64,000 nucleotides of DNA from contig NZ_QOHJ01000001.1 in the NCBI RefSeq assembly GCF_003319185.1, forward strand, positions 744,001 through 808,000. The letters are read 5' to 3'. Positions 14,788 to 26,228 of the stretch are shown here, in pieces; within the stretch, counting starts at the first letter, position 1; each line of letters opens with the position of its first letter. Both the position numbers and the translations under genes were made by a program. Under the pieces are notes generated by a model. That model did no database searches and had not been told where the DNA came from. It saw only the letters and a program-made list of their open reading frames with translations. Source of the DNA: Blastococcus sp. TF02A-30. Lineage in GTDB: Bacteria; Actinomycetota; Actinomycetes; Mycobacteriales; Geodermatophilaceae.

Positions 14788-15750
14788 CTACCCCCGGAGC
14801 TCCGCCACCCACTCCGCGGCCAGCAGGTCGAGCACCGTCGCGAGCGGGTTGGCGAAGGTGACCCCCGTGCCCTGGCTGCCCCCGGTGTCGCTGCCCGCGA
14901 ACAGGAGCGCGAACGGGGCGCGGTCGCGGCTGCGCCAGATGACCGAGCCGCTGTCCCCGCCGGCGCTGAAGCCGCCGGCGAGGCCCTCGATCTCGACCTG
15001 GTCGTCGAAGGAGAAGATCGCCCGGTCGTACTGCACCGCGACCCCGTCCACCTCGACCGCGGTGATCCGGCCCCGGGTGTGCCCGGTCGTGCGCCCCACC
15101 TTCTCGACCTCCTCGTCGGGCTCGATGCCGTCGGGCCGGGGGAGCGGCCCGGTCAGCGGACCGCCGGGCACCGCCCCGGGATCGGCCTCCACCCCGTCGT
15201 CGAGCGTCGCGACCGCCGCGTCGACCAGGTTGCCCTCGGCGCTGAACCGCTGGAAGGCGGCGAGCGTCGCCACCCGGTCGGCCGCGCTCCCGCCGTCGGC
15301 CGGTCCCGGCTGCAGGACCGGGTCCCCGACCCGGGCGGCGTCGCTGGCCGCGAGCACGTGGTTGTTGGACAGCACCGCCAGCCCGCCGGGGACGCGCACG
15401 AGGCCGCCGAGGGTCCCGGCGGTGACGTCCGGGTGCGCGACGGAGAGCCCGGGACGCAGCGGGCGCACCCTCCCCTGCAGCTCACCGGGTGTGGGGGAGG
15501 AGAGGGCGTGCACCCGCCCGATGACCCGGACGTCGAGCTCCGACCCCGCCGACGCACCCAGGTCGGGCAGCACCGCGCGGTCGGCCTCGCGCTCCAGCCG
15601 GACCGCCACCCGGGCCCGGCCCCCGCCGGCCGGCGCCAGGCCGACCGCCACGTGCGGGCCCTCCCCGGGACCGTGGTCCCGTGCCGACGGCATCGACCGC
15701 AGCCGTTCCAGCAGCAGGGCCTTCAGCTCGCGGGCCGAATCAGGGTGCAC
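14788..15750 (-). CDS. Trypsin-like (S1 fold) serine protease
   Basis: A 320-residue protein with a chymotrypsin-fold catalytic triad: His131 (SNNHVLA), Asp177 (NLVDAAVA) and Ser267 (GGDSGS). Residues 1-85 form a helix plus an alpha/beta module related to the small protein encoded just downstream. No signal peptide or membrane segment is visible, so a cytoplasmic location or non-classical export is likely, which is unusual for trypsin-like enzymes. Start GTG 15750 is chosen for the CGGAGA a few bases upstream. A longer frame up to 16374 would run over the rpsL promoter and leader and is not credible. The substrate is unknown. Confidence 0.8.
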   Translation of the reverse strand: MHPDSARELKALLLERLRSMPSARDHGPGEGPHVAVGLAPAGGGRARVAVRLEREADRAVLPDLGASAGSELDVRVIGRVHALSSPTPGELQGRVRPLRPGLSVAHPDVTAGTLGGLVRVPGGLAVLSNNHVLAASDAARVGDPVLQPGPADGGSAADRVATLAAFQRFSAEGNLVDAAVATLDDGVEADPGAVPGGPLTGPLPRPDGIEPDEEVEKVGRTTGHTRGRITAVEVDGVAVQYDRAIFSFDDQVEIEGLAGGFSAGGDSGSVIWRSRDRAPFALLFAGSDTGGSQGTGVTFANPLATVLDLLAAEWVAELRG

Positions 15751-16376
15751 GGTGGTTCTCCGATGCTCGTCGAGGCCGGCGACGCTAGGCCGGTGGTCCG
15801 ACAGTTCCCGGACGGCGGCGGATCGCAACCCGCGGCGCGGCGCGGCGCGCGGCGCCGCTGCTCCCGCCGCGGGGCGGGACGGGGTACCGTGCCTCAGCTC
15901 CGGAGCGATCCCGGGGACCTCCGGCCGGCGGGGAATCGATCCCCGGTGGACGGGGTTCTCCCGGTGGCGTCCGCTCCGGTGGACGGCGGCGGGCCTTGCG
16001 GCCGTGCGTGTGAGGGACCCGGCTTTGACCGGCCTCGGAGGCACGGGTATCGTGGTCAGCCGTGCCCAGGGTGCCCTGGGCCAGCTCCCGTTCGCGGTGC
16101 GCCTGGGTGGCCGGAGGTCGACGACCTCGTGGCCGCCGGGGACCACCTCCCGGCCTCGCCGGAGGGTGGCGGCGCCGAGTCGCGAGGGGCAACCGAGTTC
16201 GGTCCGACCACGGGCCGGTCCTGGGAAGGGCGACACGCCCGACCGCGGGGGCCGGACGGTGGCCCACGGCCGGGAGCGGGCGGCCCGCACGGGCCCGGCA
16301 CCCGAGCACGACAGCACGAAGCCAGTAGCAATTCGACGAGCACCACCCCAGCGCAGGTAGGAGATCCAGGCCACCC
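15751..16376. other. Divergent intergenic region, protease and rpsL
   Basis: These 626 bases contain the str-operon promoter (16025-16053) and its long leader. A GCGGCGC-type low-complexity run lies near 15829-15855. No gene with a credible start and ribosome site was found on either strand. Confidence 0.6.
16025..16053 (+). promoter_or_regulatory. str operon promoter
   Basis: TTGACC at 16025-16030 and TATCGT at 16048-16053, 17 bp apart, form the best housekeeping-type promoter in the window. Initiation near 16060 leaves about 315 nt of leader before rpsL. The first transcribed bases can form an 8-bp hairpin (GCCCAGGG at 16064-16071 with CCCTGGGC at 16074-16081). Confidence 0.75.
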
Positions 16377-16751
16377 ATGCCCACGATCAACCAGCTGGTC
16401 CGCAAGGGCCGCGAGGACAAGGTCGAGAAGACCAAGACCCCGGCGCTGAAGGGTTCCCCCCAGCGCCGCGGCGTCTGCACGCGCGTGTACACGACGACGC
16501 CGAAGAAGCCGAACTCGGCGCTGCGCAAGGTCGCTCGCGTCCGCCTCACCAGTGGCATCGAGGTGACCGCCTACATCCCGGGCGTCGGCCACAACCTGCA
16601 GGAGCACTCGATGGTGCTCGTGCGCGGCGGCCGCGTGAAGGACCTGCCGGGCGTGCGCTACAAGATCATCCGTGGCTCGCTGGACACCCAGGGTGTCCGC
16701 AACCGCAAGCAGGCTCGCAGCCGTTACGGCGCGAAGAAGGAGAAGAGCTAA
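16377..16751 (+). CDS. rpsL: 30S ribosomal protein S12
   Basis: This 124-residue protein helps form the decoding centre of the small subunit. The sequence keeps Lys in [13 protein letters not shown] and in GRVKDLPGV, the positions (K43 and K88 in the usual numbering) whose mutation gives streptomycin resistance, so a wild-type site is predicted. ATG 16377 follows GTAGGAG. It is the first gene of the str operon; its TAA overlaps the rpsG start by one base (TAATG). Confidence 0.98.
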   Translation: MPTINQLVRKGREDKVEKTKTPALKGSPQRRGVCTRVYTTTPKKPNSALRKVARVRLTSGIEVTAYIPGVGHNLQEHSMVLVRGGRVKDLPGVRYKIIRGSLDTQGVRNRKQARSRYGAKKEKS

Positions 16752-17221
16752 TGCCGCGCAAGGGCCCCGCGCCGAAGCGCCCGCTCGTCGCCGACCCGGT
16801 GTACCAGTCGCCGCTGGTGACCCAGCTGGTGAACAAGGTGCTGGTCGACGGCAAGCGCTCGGTCGCCGAGTCGATCGTCTACGGCGCCCTCGAGGGCTGC
16901 CGCGCCAAGACCGACACCGACCCGGTCGTCACGCTCAAGCGCGCGCTGGACAACGTGAAGCCGGCCCTCGAGGTCCGCAGCCGCCGCGTCGGTGGTGCGA
17001 CCTACCAGGTCCCGGTCGAGGTCCGCGCCTCGCGCAGCACCACCCTCGGCCTGCGCTGGCTGATCCAGTACAGCCGGGCCCGTCGCGAGAAGACGATGAC
17101 CGAGCGCCTGATGAACGAGCTGCTCGACGCGAGCAACGGTCTCGGTGCCGCGGTGAAGCGTCGCGAGGACACGCACAAGATGGCCGAGTCGAACAAGGCC
17201 TTCGCGCACTACCGCTGGTAA
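16751..17221 (+). CDS. rpsG: 30S ribosomal protein S7
   Basis: A 156-residue primary 16S rRNA-binding protein that organises the head of the 30S subunit; length and sequence ([12 protein letters not shown] to the C-terminal FAHYRW) are standard for actinobacteria. The ATG overlaps the rpsL stop by one base, implying coupled translation. In Escherichia coli S7 is the translational repressor of the str operon; whether that holds here cannot be read from sequence. An 84-bp gap separates it from fusA. Confidence 0.98.
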   Translation: MPRKGPAPKRPLVADPVYQSPLVTQLVNKVLVDGKRSVAESIVYGALEGCRAKTDTDPVVTLKRALDNVKPALEVRSRRVGGATYQVPVEVRASRSTTLGLRWLIQYSRARREKTMTERLMNELLDASNGLGAAVKRREDTHKMAESNKAFAHYRW

Positions 17222-17305
17222 CCCACCGACCAGCGCCCGCCGTCGGCGGGACTCCCGGGCGATCCCCGGACCCGCACACGGACACCAGGCAAGAGGAGTA
17301 AGGAC

Positions 17306-19405
<2,100 letters not shown>

Positions 19406-19407
19406 CC

Positions 19408-19429
19408 GGCCGGCGGCACGCCGCCGGCC
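19408..19429 (+). other. Short hairpin between fusA and tuf
   Basis: A 9-bp stem (GGCCGGCGG at 19408-19416 with CCGCCGGCC at 19421-19429) and CACG loop directly after the fusA stop, without a T-run. It is more likely an RNA-stability or processing element than a terminator, since tuf follows in the same operon. Confidence 0.4.
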
Positions 19430-19491
19430 CCGAGCACAGCCCCACCCCCCAGAGCACGCACCACCTGCGTAACCACGAGGAGAGGAACCCA

Positions 19492-20685
19492 GTGGCCAAG
19501 GCCAAGTTCGAGCGGACCAAGCCGCACGTCAACATCGGCACCATCGGGCACATCGACCACGGCAAGACGACGCTGACCGCGGCGATCACCAAGGTCCTGC
19601 ACGACAAGTACCCGGACCTCAACGAGGCGTCCGCCTTCGACCAGATCGACAAGGCGCCCGAGGAGAAGGCCCGCGGCATCACGATCTCGATCGCGCACGT
19701 CGAGTACCAGACGGAGAACCGTCACTACGCGCACGTCGACTGCCCGGGTCACGCCGACTACATCAAGAACATGATCACCGGTGCGGCGCAGATGGACGGC
19801 GCCATCCTGGTGGTCGCCGCCACCGACGGCCCGATGCCGCAGACCAAGGAGCACGTGCTCCTGGCCCGCCAGGTCGGTGTCCCCTACATCGTCGTGGCGC
19901 TCAACAAGGCCGACATGGTCGACGACGAGGAGATCCTCGAGCTCGTCGAGCTGGAGGTCCGCGAGCTGCTGTCCGAGTACGAGTTCCCGGGCGACGACGT
20001 CCCCGTGGTCCGCGTCTCGGCGCTCAAGGCGCTCGAGGGCGACGCCGAGTGGGGCGACAAGCTCATGGAGCTGATGAACGCCGTCGACACCGCGATCCCC
20101 GAGCCGGAGCGCGACATCGACAAGCCGTTCCTCATGCCCGTCGAGGACGTCTTCACCATCACCGGCCGCGGCACCGTCGTGACCGGTCGCGTGGAGCGCG
20201 GCATCGTCAAGGTGAACGAGGAGGTCGAGATCGTCGGCATCAAGGACTCCTCGACCAAGACCACCGTCACCGGCGTCGAGATGTTCCGCAAGCTGCTCGA
20301 CCAGGGCCAGGCCGGTGACAACGTCGGTCTGCTCCTCCGCGGCATCAAGCGCGAGGACGTGGAGCGCGGCCAGGTCGTCGTGAAGCCCGGCTCGATCACC
20401 CCGCACACCAACTTCGAGGGTTCGGTCTACATCCTCTCGAAGGACGAGGGTGGCCGTCACACGCCGTTCTTCAACAACTACCGTCCCCAGTTCTACTTCC
20501 GGACGACGGACGTGACCGGTGTGGTGACCCTGCCCGCCGGCACCGAGATGGTCATGCCCGGCGACAACACCGAGATGACGGTGGAGCTCATCCAGCCCAT
20601 CGCCATGGAGGAGGGCCTGAAGTTCGCCATCCGCGAGGGTGGTCGGACCGTGGGCGCCGGCCGCGTCACCAAGATCCTCAAGTAA
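19492..20685 (+). CDS. tuf: Elongation factor Tu
   Basis: A 397-residue GTPase that delivers aminoacyl-tRNA to the ribosomal A site. The G1 loop GHIDHGKT is at residues 19-26, DCPGHADY (G3) and NKAD (G4) are intact, and the C-terminal barrels are complete (ends GRVTKILK). The start is GTG 19492 after GAGGAGAGGAA. It is the last gene of the str operon. Two GC-rich hairpins follow before the S10 operon. Confidence 0.98.
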   Translation: MAKAKFERTKPHVNIGTIGHIDHGKTTLTAAITKVLHDKYPDLNEASAFDQIDKAPEEKARGITISIAHVEYQTENRHYAHVDCPGHADYIKNMITGAAQMDGAILVVAATDGPMPQTKEHVLLARQVGVPYIVVALNKADMVDDEEILELVELEVRELLSEYEFPGDDVPVVRVSALKALEGDAEWGDKLMELMNAVDTAIPEPERDIDKPFLMPVEDVFTITGRGTVVTGRVERGIVKVNEEVEIVGIKDSSTKTTVTGVEMFRKLLDQGQAGDNVGLLLRGIKREDVERGQVVVKPGSITPHTNFEGSVYILSKDEGGRHTPFFNNYRPQFYFRTTDVTGVVTLPAGTEMVMPGDNTEMTVELIQPIAMEEGLKFAIREGGRTVGAGRVTKILK

Positions 20686-20695
20686 CACCCCCGGC

Positions 20696-20758
20696 GGGCG
20701 GCGGCCGCGACGAGCGGCCGCCGCCCGGCCAGGGTCCGGGGCCCCGTGCCCCGGACCC
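20696..20758 (+). terminator. Tandem hairpins between tuf and rpsJ
   Basis: The first hairpin has a perfect 13-bp stem (20696-20708 with 20714-20726, 5-nt loop). The second has a perfect 11-bp stem (20732-20742 with 20748-20758, 5-nt loop). Neither is followed by a T-run. Together they mark the boundary of the str and S10 operons as a non-canonical terminator or attenuator; some read-through may feed rpsJ. Confidence 0.6.
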
Positions 20759-20819
20759 ACCCCGGGTCAGCAGACCCACTCGAACTTTCACAACCGATCG
20801 GCAGGAGCAGAAGACAGCG

Positions 20820-21125
20820 ATGGCGGGACAGAAGATCCGCATCCGGCTGAAGGCCTATGACCACGAGGCGATCGACGCCTCGGCGCGGCGCATCGTGGAG
20901 ACGGTCACCAAGACCGGAGCGCGTGTGGTCGGCCCGGTGCCTCTGCCGACGGAGAAGAACGTGTACGCGGTGATCCGTTCGCCGCACAAGTACAAGGACT
21001 CGTTCGAGCACTTCGAGATGCGGACGCACAAGCGGCTCATCGACATCCTCGACCCGACGCCGAAGACGGTCGACGCGCTCATGCGCATCGACCTGCCGGC
21101 CTCGGTCGACGTCAACATCCAGTAA
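20820..21125 (+). CDS. rpsJ: 30S ribosomal protein S10
   Basis: A 101-residue protein of the small-subunit head; as NusE it also joins the transcription antitermination complex. The sequence ([19 protein letters not shown] to DVNIQ) and length are standard. ATG 20820 is preceded by a weak GGCAGGAGCAG. It is the first gene of the S10 operon, which runs without a gap above about 50 bp to rpsQ. Confidence 0.98.
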   Translation: MAGQKIRIRLKAYDHEAIDASARRIVETVTKTGARVVGPVPLPTEKNVYAVIRSPHKYKDSFEHFEMRTHKRLIDILDPTPKTVDALMRIDLPASVDVNIQ

Positions 21126-21140
21126 GGGCAGTCAGCAGAC

Positions 21141-21806
21141 ATGGCGAGCACATTTCGCGGGCTCCTCGGCGAGAAGCTGGGGATGACCCAGGTTTTCGAC
21201 GAGAACAACCGCCTCGTGCCGGTGACCGTCGTCAAGGCGGGCCCGTGTGTGGTGACCCAGGTGCGCACCCCCGAGGTCGACGGCTACTCGGCCGTCCAGC
21301 TCGGTTTCGGTGAGATCGACCCGCGCAAGGTGAACCGCCCCGAGGGCGGGCACTTCACCAAGGCGGGCGTGACGCCGCGGCGGCACCTGGTCGAACTGCG
21401 CACCGAGGACGCCGGGCAGTACACGGTCGGCCAGGAGCTGACCACCGACGTGTTCGACGGCGTGACCAAGGTCGACGTCATCGGCACCAGCAAGGGCAAG
21501 GGCACCGCCGGTGTCATGAAGCGTCACGGCTTCAAGGGCCTCGGCGCCGCGCACGGCACCCAGCGCAAGCACCGGTCGCCGGGTTCCATCGGTGGCGCGT
21601 CCACGCCCGGCCGCGTCTTCAAGGGCCTGCGCATGGCCGGCCGCATGGGTGCGGTCAAGACCACGACCCTGTCGCTGCGCGTCCACAAGGTGGACGCCGA
21701 GCGCGGTCTGCTGCTGATCAAGGGCGCCATCCCCGGTCCGAAGGGCGGCCTCGTGCTGGTCCGTTCGGCCGTCAAGGGTGGCCCCGTGGGGAGTGACACC
21801 AAGTGA
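21141..21806 (+). CDS. rplC: 50S ribosomal protein L3
   Basis: A 221-residue protein that binds 23S rRNA near the peptidyl-transferase centre and is one of the first to assemble. The body has the typical [16 protein letters not shown] terminus and the loop [19 protein letters not shown] that reaches towards the active site. The start ATG 21141 lies 15 bp after rpsJ; the gene overlaps rplD by 4 bp (GTGA). Confidence 0.98.
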   Translation: MASTFRGLLGEKLGMTQVFDENNRLVPVTVVKAGPCVVTQVRTPEVDGYSAVQLGFGEIDPRKVNRPEGGHFTKAGVTPRRHLVELRTEDAGQYTVGQELTTDVFDGVTKVDVIGTSKGKGTAGVMKRHGFKGLGAAHGTQRKHRSPGSIGGASTPGRVFKGLRMAGRMGAVKTTTLSLRVHKVDAERGLLLIKGAIPGPKGGLVLVRSAVKGGPVGSDTK

Positions 21807-22687
21807 CCCAGTCGACCGAGACGCGCACCGACCGCCAGGTCGACGTGCGCACCCCGGCGGGGGAGACCTCCGGCAGCGTCACGCTGCCCGGCGAGCTCTT
21901 CGACGCCGACGCGAACATCTCGCTGATGCACCAGGTGGTCGTGGCCCAGCTGGCCGCCGCCCGCCAGGGCACCCACGCGACGAAGACCCGCGGCCAGGTC
22001 AGCGGCGGTGGCATCAAGCCCTACCGCCAGAAGGGCACCGGTCGCGCCCGCCAGGGCTCGATCCGTGCGCCGCAGTTCACCGGGGGTGGCACCGTCCACG
22101 GCCCGCAGCCGCGTGACTACTCGAAGAAGACCCCGAAGAAGATGAAGGCCGCCGCGCTGCGCGGTGCCCTCTCCGACCGGGCTCGCGAGGGTCGCGTGCA
22201 CGTCGTCTCGGCATTCGTCGAGGGCGACGCCCCGAAGACCAAGGACGCCCTGGCGACGCTCACCGCGATCACCCAGGCCGCCAAGGTCCTCGTGGTCCTG
22301 GACCACGACGACGTCCTCAACTGGGTCAGCCTGCGCAACCTGCCGCAGGTGCACCTGATCGAGGCCGGCCAGCTCAACACCTACGACGTGCTGGTGGCCG
22401 ACGAGGTCGTCTTCACCGAGACCGCGCTGGCCGAGTTCGTGGCCGGCCCGGCCAAGGGCAAGGGCGTGCAGCTGCCGGACCTCACCACGGCCGACATCCC
22501 GGACGCCGTGCCGTCGATCGCCCCCGCCGCCGGCGAGGGCACCACCGACGCCGACGTCGCGGCCGAGGCCCCGGCGAAGAAGGCCCCGGCCAAGAAGGCC
22601 GCGGCGAAGAAGGCCCCCGCCAAGAAGGCCGCGTCGGCGGAGTCCGCCGACGAGTCCGCTGACGAGACCACCGAGGAGCAGGCATGA
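21803..22687 (+). CDS. rplD: 50S ribosomal protein L4 with C-terminal Lys/Ala tail
   Basis: L4 lines the peptide exit tunnel and binds 23S rRNA domain I. The core (about residues 10-225) is normal, including the [19 protein letters not shown] loop that enters the tunnel. The 294-residue length exceeds the usual 200-220 because of an appended tail: Ala/Asp/Glu-rich linker, four PAKKA-like repeats encoded by 15-bp DNA repeats (22571-22630), then an acidic Ser/Asp/Glu end. The basic part resembles histone H1-like tails and could contact rRNA or DNA. GTG 21803 overlaps rplC; the end overlaps rplW by 4 bp. Confidence 0.97.
   Translation: MTQSTETRTDRQVDVRTPAGETSGSVTLPGELFDADANISLMHQVVVAQLAAARQGTHATKTRGQVSGGGIKPYRQKGTGRARQGSIRAPQFTGGGTVHGPQPRDYSKKTPKKMKAAALRGALSDRAREGRVHVVSAFVEGDAPKTKDALATLTAITQAAKVLVVLDHDDVLNWVSLRNLPQVHLIEAGQLNTYDVLVADEVVFTETALAEFVAGPAKGKGVQLPDLTTADIPDAVPSIAPAAGEGTTDADVAAEAPAKKAPAKKAAAKKAPAKKAASAESADESADETTEEQA
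22571..22630 (+). repeat. 15-bp tandem repeat (four copies) in rplD tail
   Basis: Four consecutive 15-bp units ending AAGAAGGCC encode the [10 protein letters not shown] repeats of the L4 tail. Copies differ at one to three positions near the 5' end of each unit. Such arrays can change copy number between strains. Confidence 0.85.
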
Positions 22688-22986
22688 GCGTCCGCGACCC
22701 CCGGGACGTCCTGCTCGCCCCGGTGATCTCCGAGAAGAGCTACGGGCTGCTGGACGAGAACCAGTACACGTTCGTCGTGCTGCCCGAGGCCAACAAGACC
22801 CAGATCAAGATCGCGGTCGAGCAGATCTTCAACGTGAAGGTCCTCGGCGTGAACACGATCAACCGCCAGGGCAAGCGCAAGCGCAGCAAGGGCAACAAGC
22901 TGGGCAAGCGCAAGGACACCAAGCGCGCCATCGTCTCGCTGGCGCCTGGCGACCGCATCGAGATCTTCGGCGGTCCGGGCGCCTGA
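22684..22986 (+). CDS. rplW: 50S ribosomal protein L23
   Basis: A 100-residue 23S rRNA-binding protein at the peptide-exit site, the docking point for trigger factor and SRP in bacteria. The sequence begins [19 protein letters not shown] and holds the basic loop [16 protein letters not shown]. The ATG overlaps the rplD stop (ATGA), so the two are likely translationally coupled. Confidence 0.98.
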   Translation: MSVRDPRDVLLAPVISEKSYGLLDENQYTFVVLPEANKTQIKIAVEQIFNVKVLGVNTINRQGKRKRSKGNKLGKRKDTKRAIVSLAPGDRIEIFGGPGA

Positions 22987-23033
22987 GCGCCCGGGACGAC
23001 GGACCAGAGATAGAAGACGGGACTGAGTCAGCA

Positions 23034-23867
23034 ATGGCTATCCGCAAGTACAAGCCGACGACGCCGGGCCGCCGCGGCTCCAGCGTCGCCGACTTCGCCG
23101 AGGTCACCCGCGACCACCCCGAGAAGTCGCTGGTCCGACCGCTGCACGGTCGTGGCGGGCGCAACGTCCACGGGAAGGTCACGGCTCGTCACCAGGGTGG
23201 CGGCCACAAGCGCGCCTACCGGGTGATCGACTTCCGCCGGGCCGACAAGGACGGCGTGCCGGCCAAGGTCGCGCACATCGAGTACGACCCGAACCGCACC
23301 TCGCGCATCGCGCTGCTGCACTACGCGGACGGGGAGAAGCGCTACATCATCGCCCCGGCCCGCCTGAAGCAGGGCGACCTGGTCGAGTGCGGCCCGTCGG
23401 CCGACATCAAGCCGGGCAACAACCTGCCGCTGCGGAACATCCCGGTGGGCACGGTGGTTCACGCCATCGAGCTCCGTCCCGGTGGCGGCGCCAAGATCGC
23501 CCGCTCCGCGGGGACCAGCGTCCAGCTGGTCGCCCGTGAGGGCCGGTTCGCGCAGCTGCGCATGCCGTCGGGCGAGATCCGCAACGTCGACGTGCGCTGC
23601 CGCGCGACCGTCGGCGAGGTGGGCAACGCCGAGCAGTCGAACATCAACTGGGGCAAGGCCGGCCGCATGCGGTGGAAGGGCAAGCGCCCGACCGTCCGCG
23701 GTGTCGCCATGAACCCGGTCGACCACCCGCACGGTGGTGGTGAGGGCAAGACCTCCGGTGGTCGTCACCCGGTGAACCCGAAGGGCAAGCCGGAGGGCCG
23801 GACGCGCAAGCGCAAGGCCAGTGACGCGATGATCGTGCGCCGCCGGCGCGCCAACAAGAAGCGCTGA
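23034..23867 (+). CDS. rplB: 50S ribosomal protein L2
   Basis: A 277-residue protein needed for subunit association and peptidyl-transferase assembly. It has the SH3-like and OB-fold core, and the conserved C-terminal segment [20 protein letters not shown] that includes the highly conserved His of the functional loop. The start is ATG 23034, 47 bp after rplW. Length is standard. Confidence 0.98.
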   Translation: MAIRKYKPTTPGRRGSSVADFAEVTRDHPEKSLVRPLHGRGGRNVHGKVTARHQGGGHKRAYRVIDFRRADKDGVPAKVAHIEYDPNRTSRIALLHYADGEKRYIIAPARLKQGDLVECGPSADIKPGNNLPLRNIPVGTVVHAIELRPGGGAKIARSAGTSVQLVAREGRFAQLRMPSGEIRNVDVRCRATVGEVGNAEQSNINWGKAGRMRWKGKRPTVRGVAMNPVDHPHGGGEGKTSGGRHPVNPKGKPEGRTRKRKASDAMIVRRRRANKKR

Positions 23868-23888
23868 GCGGGATAGGAGCCGACAGAC

Positions 23889-24170
23889 ATGCCACGCAGC
23901 CTGAAGAAGGGCCCGTTCGTCGACGACCACCTGCTCAAGAAGGTGGACGCCCAGAACGAAAAGGGCACCAAGAACGTGATCCGCACCTGGTCGCGTCGTT
24001 CGACGATCATCCCCGACATGCTCGGTCACACGCTGGCCGTGCACGACGGCCGCAAGCACGTCCCGGTCTTCGTGACCGAGGCGATGGTCGGGCACAAGCT
24101 CGGCGAGTTCGCGCCCACGCGCACCTTCCGTGGGCACGTCAAGGACGACCGCCGGTCGCGGCGCGGCTGA
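23889..24170 (+). CDS. rpsS: 30S ribosomal protein S19
   Basis: A 93-residue protein of the small-subunit head near the A-site finger. The sequence [19 protein letters not shown] and the central [23 protein letters not shown] are typical; the Arg-rich C terminus (DDRRSRRG) is normal for actinobacteria. ATG 23889 follows GGGATAGGAG. It is part of the S10 operon. Confidence 0.98.
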   Translation: MPRSLKKGPFVDDHLLKKVDAQNEKGTKNVIRTWSRRSTIIPDMLGHTLAVHDGRKHVPVFVTEAMVGHKLGEFAPTRTFRGHVKDDRRSRRG

Positions 24171-24190
24171 CCAGGTAGAGAGAGATACAG

Positions 24191-24655
24191 ATGACTTCCC
24201 AGGTGGGACAGGAGGCGCCGGTCGCCCGGGCTACGGCCCGGTTCGTCCGCGTGACCCCCATGAAGGCCCGTCGGGTGGTGGACCTGATCCGCTACCTGCC
24301 GACCGACGAGGCCCTGGCGCTGCTGCGGTTCGCCCCGCAGGCCGCCAGCGAGCCGGTCGCGAAGGTGGTCGCCAGCGCGGTGGCCAACGCCGAGCACAAC
24401 CTGCAGCTCGACCCGGCTGCGCTGGTCGTCAGCGCCGCCTACGTCGACGAGGGCCCGACGCTCAAGCGGATCCGTCCGCGTGCGCAGGGCCGGGCGTTCC
24501 GCATCAACAAGCGGACCTGCCACATCACGGTCGAGGTCGCCGAGGTCGCGGCGAGCGCCGAGCTGGCGCAGAAGTCGCGCAAGGCGCGCCGCGACACGGG
24601 TCAGACCGGCCCGGCCACGCAGCAGACCAGCAACACGAGGGGAGGGACCCGCTAG
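24191..24655 (+). CDS. rplV: 50S ribosomal protein L22
   Basis: A 154-residue protein whose long beta-hairpin lines the exit tunnel; macrolide-resistance changes map to that loop. The core carries [16 protein letters not shown] and the hairpin [26 protein letters not shown] short Gln/Thr-rich tail makes it longer than the E. coli protein (110), as in other actinobacteria. The stop TAG overlaps the GTG of rpsC by one base. Confidence 0.97.
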   Translation: MTSQVGQEAPVARATARFVRVTPMKARRVVDLIRYLPTDEALALLRFAPQAASEPVAKVVASAVANAEHNLQLDPAALVVSAAYVDEGPTLKRIRPRAQGRAFRINKRTCHITVEVAEVAASAELAQKSRKARRDTGQTGPATQQTSNTRGGTR

Positions 24656-25575
24656 TGGGTCAGAAGGTCAACCCGCACGGGTTCCGACTCGGGATCACCA
24701 CCGACTACAAGTCCCGGTGGTACGCGGACAAGCTGTACAAGGACTACGTCAAGGAAGACGTCGCGATCCGCAAGCTCATGTCCAAGGGCATGGAGCGGGC
24801 CGGCATCTCCAAGGTGGAGATCGAGCGCACCCGTGACCGGGTCCGTGTCGACATCCACACCGCGCGTCCCGGCATCGTCATCGGTCGCCGCGGCGCCGAG
24901 GCCGACCGCATCCGCGGCGAGCTCGAGAAGCTCACCGGCAAGCAGGTGCAGCTGAACATCCTCGAGGTCAAGAACCCCGAGTCGGACGCGCAGCTGGTCG
25001 CCCAGGGCGTCGCCGAGCAGCTCTCCAGCCGGGTCAGCTTCCGCCGCGCCATGCGCAAGGCCATGCAGTCGGCCCAGCGCAGCCCGCAGGTCAAGGGCAT
25101 CCGGGTGCAGTGCTCCGGGCGCCTGGGCGGCACCGAGATGAGCCGGTCGGAGTTCTACCGCGAGGGTCGCGTGCCGCTGCACACGCTCCGCGCGAACATC
25201 GACTACGGCATCTACGAGGCCCGCACCACCTTCGGCCGCATCGGCGTGAAGGTGTGGATCTACAAGGGTGACGTCAGCGGCTCCCGTGCCGAGCGCGAGG
25301 CCCTCGAGGCCCTCGCCGCCCGGCAGGGCCAGCGCCGCGAGCGCCCCCAGCGCCCGCGCCGCTCCGGCTCCTCCGGCACCACCGCCGGTGGCACCGAGGC
25401 CGGCCGCGCCGCCGCCCAGACCACGACCGGGCCGGTGGCCGACACCGCCGAGAGCACCGTCGCCGCCACGTCGGGCGACGTCGCTCCCGAGACGACCGTC
25501 GCCGAGGTCGCCGGTCCGGAGGCCACCGCGGCCGCCGAGACCACGGCCGCCGCGACCGAGAACACGGAGAGCTGA
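24655..25575 (+). CDS. rpsC: 30S ribosomal protein S3 with Ala/Thr-rich tail
   Basis: S3 guards the mRNA entry pore. The protein has 306 residues: an N-terminal KH domain with [11 protein letters not shown], then the C-terminal domain with [17 protein letters not shown] residues. After about residue 220 comes a low-complexity extension rich in Arg/Gln/Pro and then Thr/Ala/Glu. The E. coli protein is 233 and mycobacterial S3 about 274, so the tail is long. GTG 24655 is chosen since it gives the conserved [14 protein letters not shown] terminus and shares a base with the rplV stop. An upstream start at 24130 would overlap rplV fully. Confidence 0.97.
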   Translation: MGQKVNPHGFRLGITTDYKSRWYADKLYKDYVKEDVAIRKLMSKGMERAGISKVEIERTRDRVRVDIHTARPGIVIGRRGAEADRIRGELEKLTGKQVQLNILEVKNPESDAQLVAQGVAEQLSSRVSFRRAMRKAMQSAQRSPQVKGIRVQCSGRLGGTEMSRSEFYREGRVPLHTLRANIDYGIYEARTTFGRIGVKVWIYKGDVSGSRAEREALEALAARQGQRRERPQRPRRSGSSGTTAGGTEAGRAAAQTTTGPVADTAESTVAATSGDVAPETTVAEVAGPEATAAAETTAAATENTES

Positions 25576-25578
25576 GCC

Positions 25579-25995
25579 ATGCTCATCCCACGGCGCGTCA
25601 AGCACCGCAAGCAGCACCACCCGAGCCGTTCCGGCCGGGCCAAGGGCGGCACCGAGATCAACTTCGGTGAGTACGCCATCCAGGCCCTCGAGCCGGCGTA
25701 CGTGACGAACCGGCAGATCGAGTCGGCCCGTATCGCCATGACCCGGCACATCCGCCGTGGCGGCAAGGTGTGGATCTCGATCTACCCCGACCGCCCGCTC
25801 ACCAAGAAGCCGGCCGAGACCCGCATGGGTTCCGGTAAGGGTTCGCCCGAGTGGTGGGTCGCCAACGTGAAGCCGGGCCGGGTGCTCTTCGAGCTCTCCG
25901 GTGTGGCCGAGCCCGTGGCCCGCGAGGCCATGCGCCGCGCGATCCACAAGCTGCCGATGAAGTGCCGCTTCATCACGCGTGAAGGAGAAGTGTGA
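25579..25995 (+). CDS. rplP: 50S ribosomal protein L16
   Basis: A 138-residue protein that contacts the A-site tRNA and helps form the peptidyl-transferase region. The sequence [17 protein letters not shown] and the conserved [17 protein letters not shown] motif are present. ATG 25579 lies 3 bp after the rpsC stop. The gene ends at a TGATG junction with rpmC. Arg81 of the E. coli protein, which is hydroxylated there, falls in the conserved motif, but modification cannot be judged here. Confidence 0.98.
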   Translation: MLIPRRVKHRKQHHPSRSGRAKGGTEINFGEYAIQALEPAYVTNRQIESARIAMTRHIRRGGKVWISIYPDRPLTKKPAETRMGSGKGSPEWWVANVKPGRVLFELSGVAEPVAREAMRRAIHKLPMKCRFITREGEV

Positions 25996-26228
25996 TGGCC
26001 GCTGGTCTGACCGCTCCCGAGCTGCGCGAGCTCTCTGCTGACGAGCTCGCTTCGCGGCTGCGCGAGTCCAAGGAAGAACTGTTCAACCTGCGGTTCCAGG
26101 TGGCCACCGGCCAGCTGGACAACAACCGGCGACTGCAGACCGTCCGCCGCGACATCGCCCGGATCTACACGATCATGCGCGAGCGCGAGCTGGGTCTCTC
26201 GGTCGCCCCGAACGAGGGTGTGGCATGA
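25995..26228 (+). CDS. rpmC: 50S ribosomal protein L29
   Basis: A 77-residue two-helix protein at the exit-tunnel rim, next to L23. The body has [20 protein letters not shown] and [19 protein letters not shown]. Two starts are possible: GTG 25992 or ATG 25995. The ATG is preferred because AAGGAG lies 7 nt upstream and it forms a TGATG overlap with rplP. It ends overlapping rpsQ by 4 bp. Confidence 0.96.
   Translation: MAAGLTAPELRELSADELASRLRESKEELFNLRFQVATGQLDNNRRLQTVRRDIARIYTIMRERELGLSVAPNEGVA

Noticed and set aside
15751..16374. N-terminal extension of the protease up to 16374
   Set aside because: It would cover the str promoter and leader, and has no conserved residues; GTG 15750 with a ribosome site is better.
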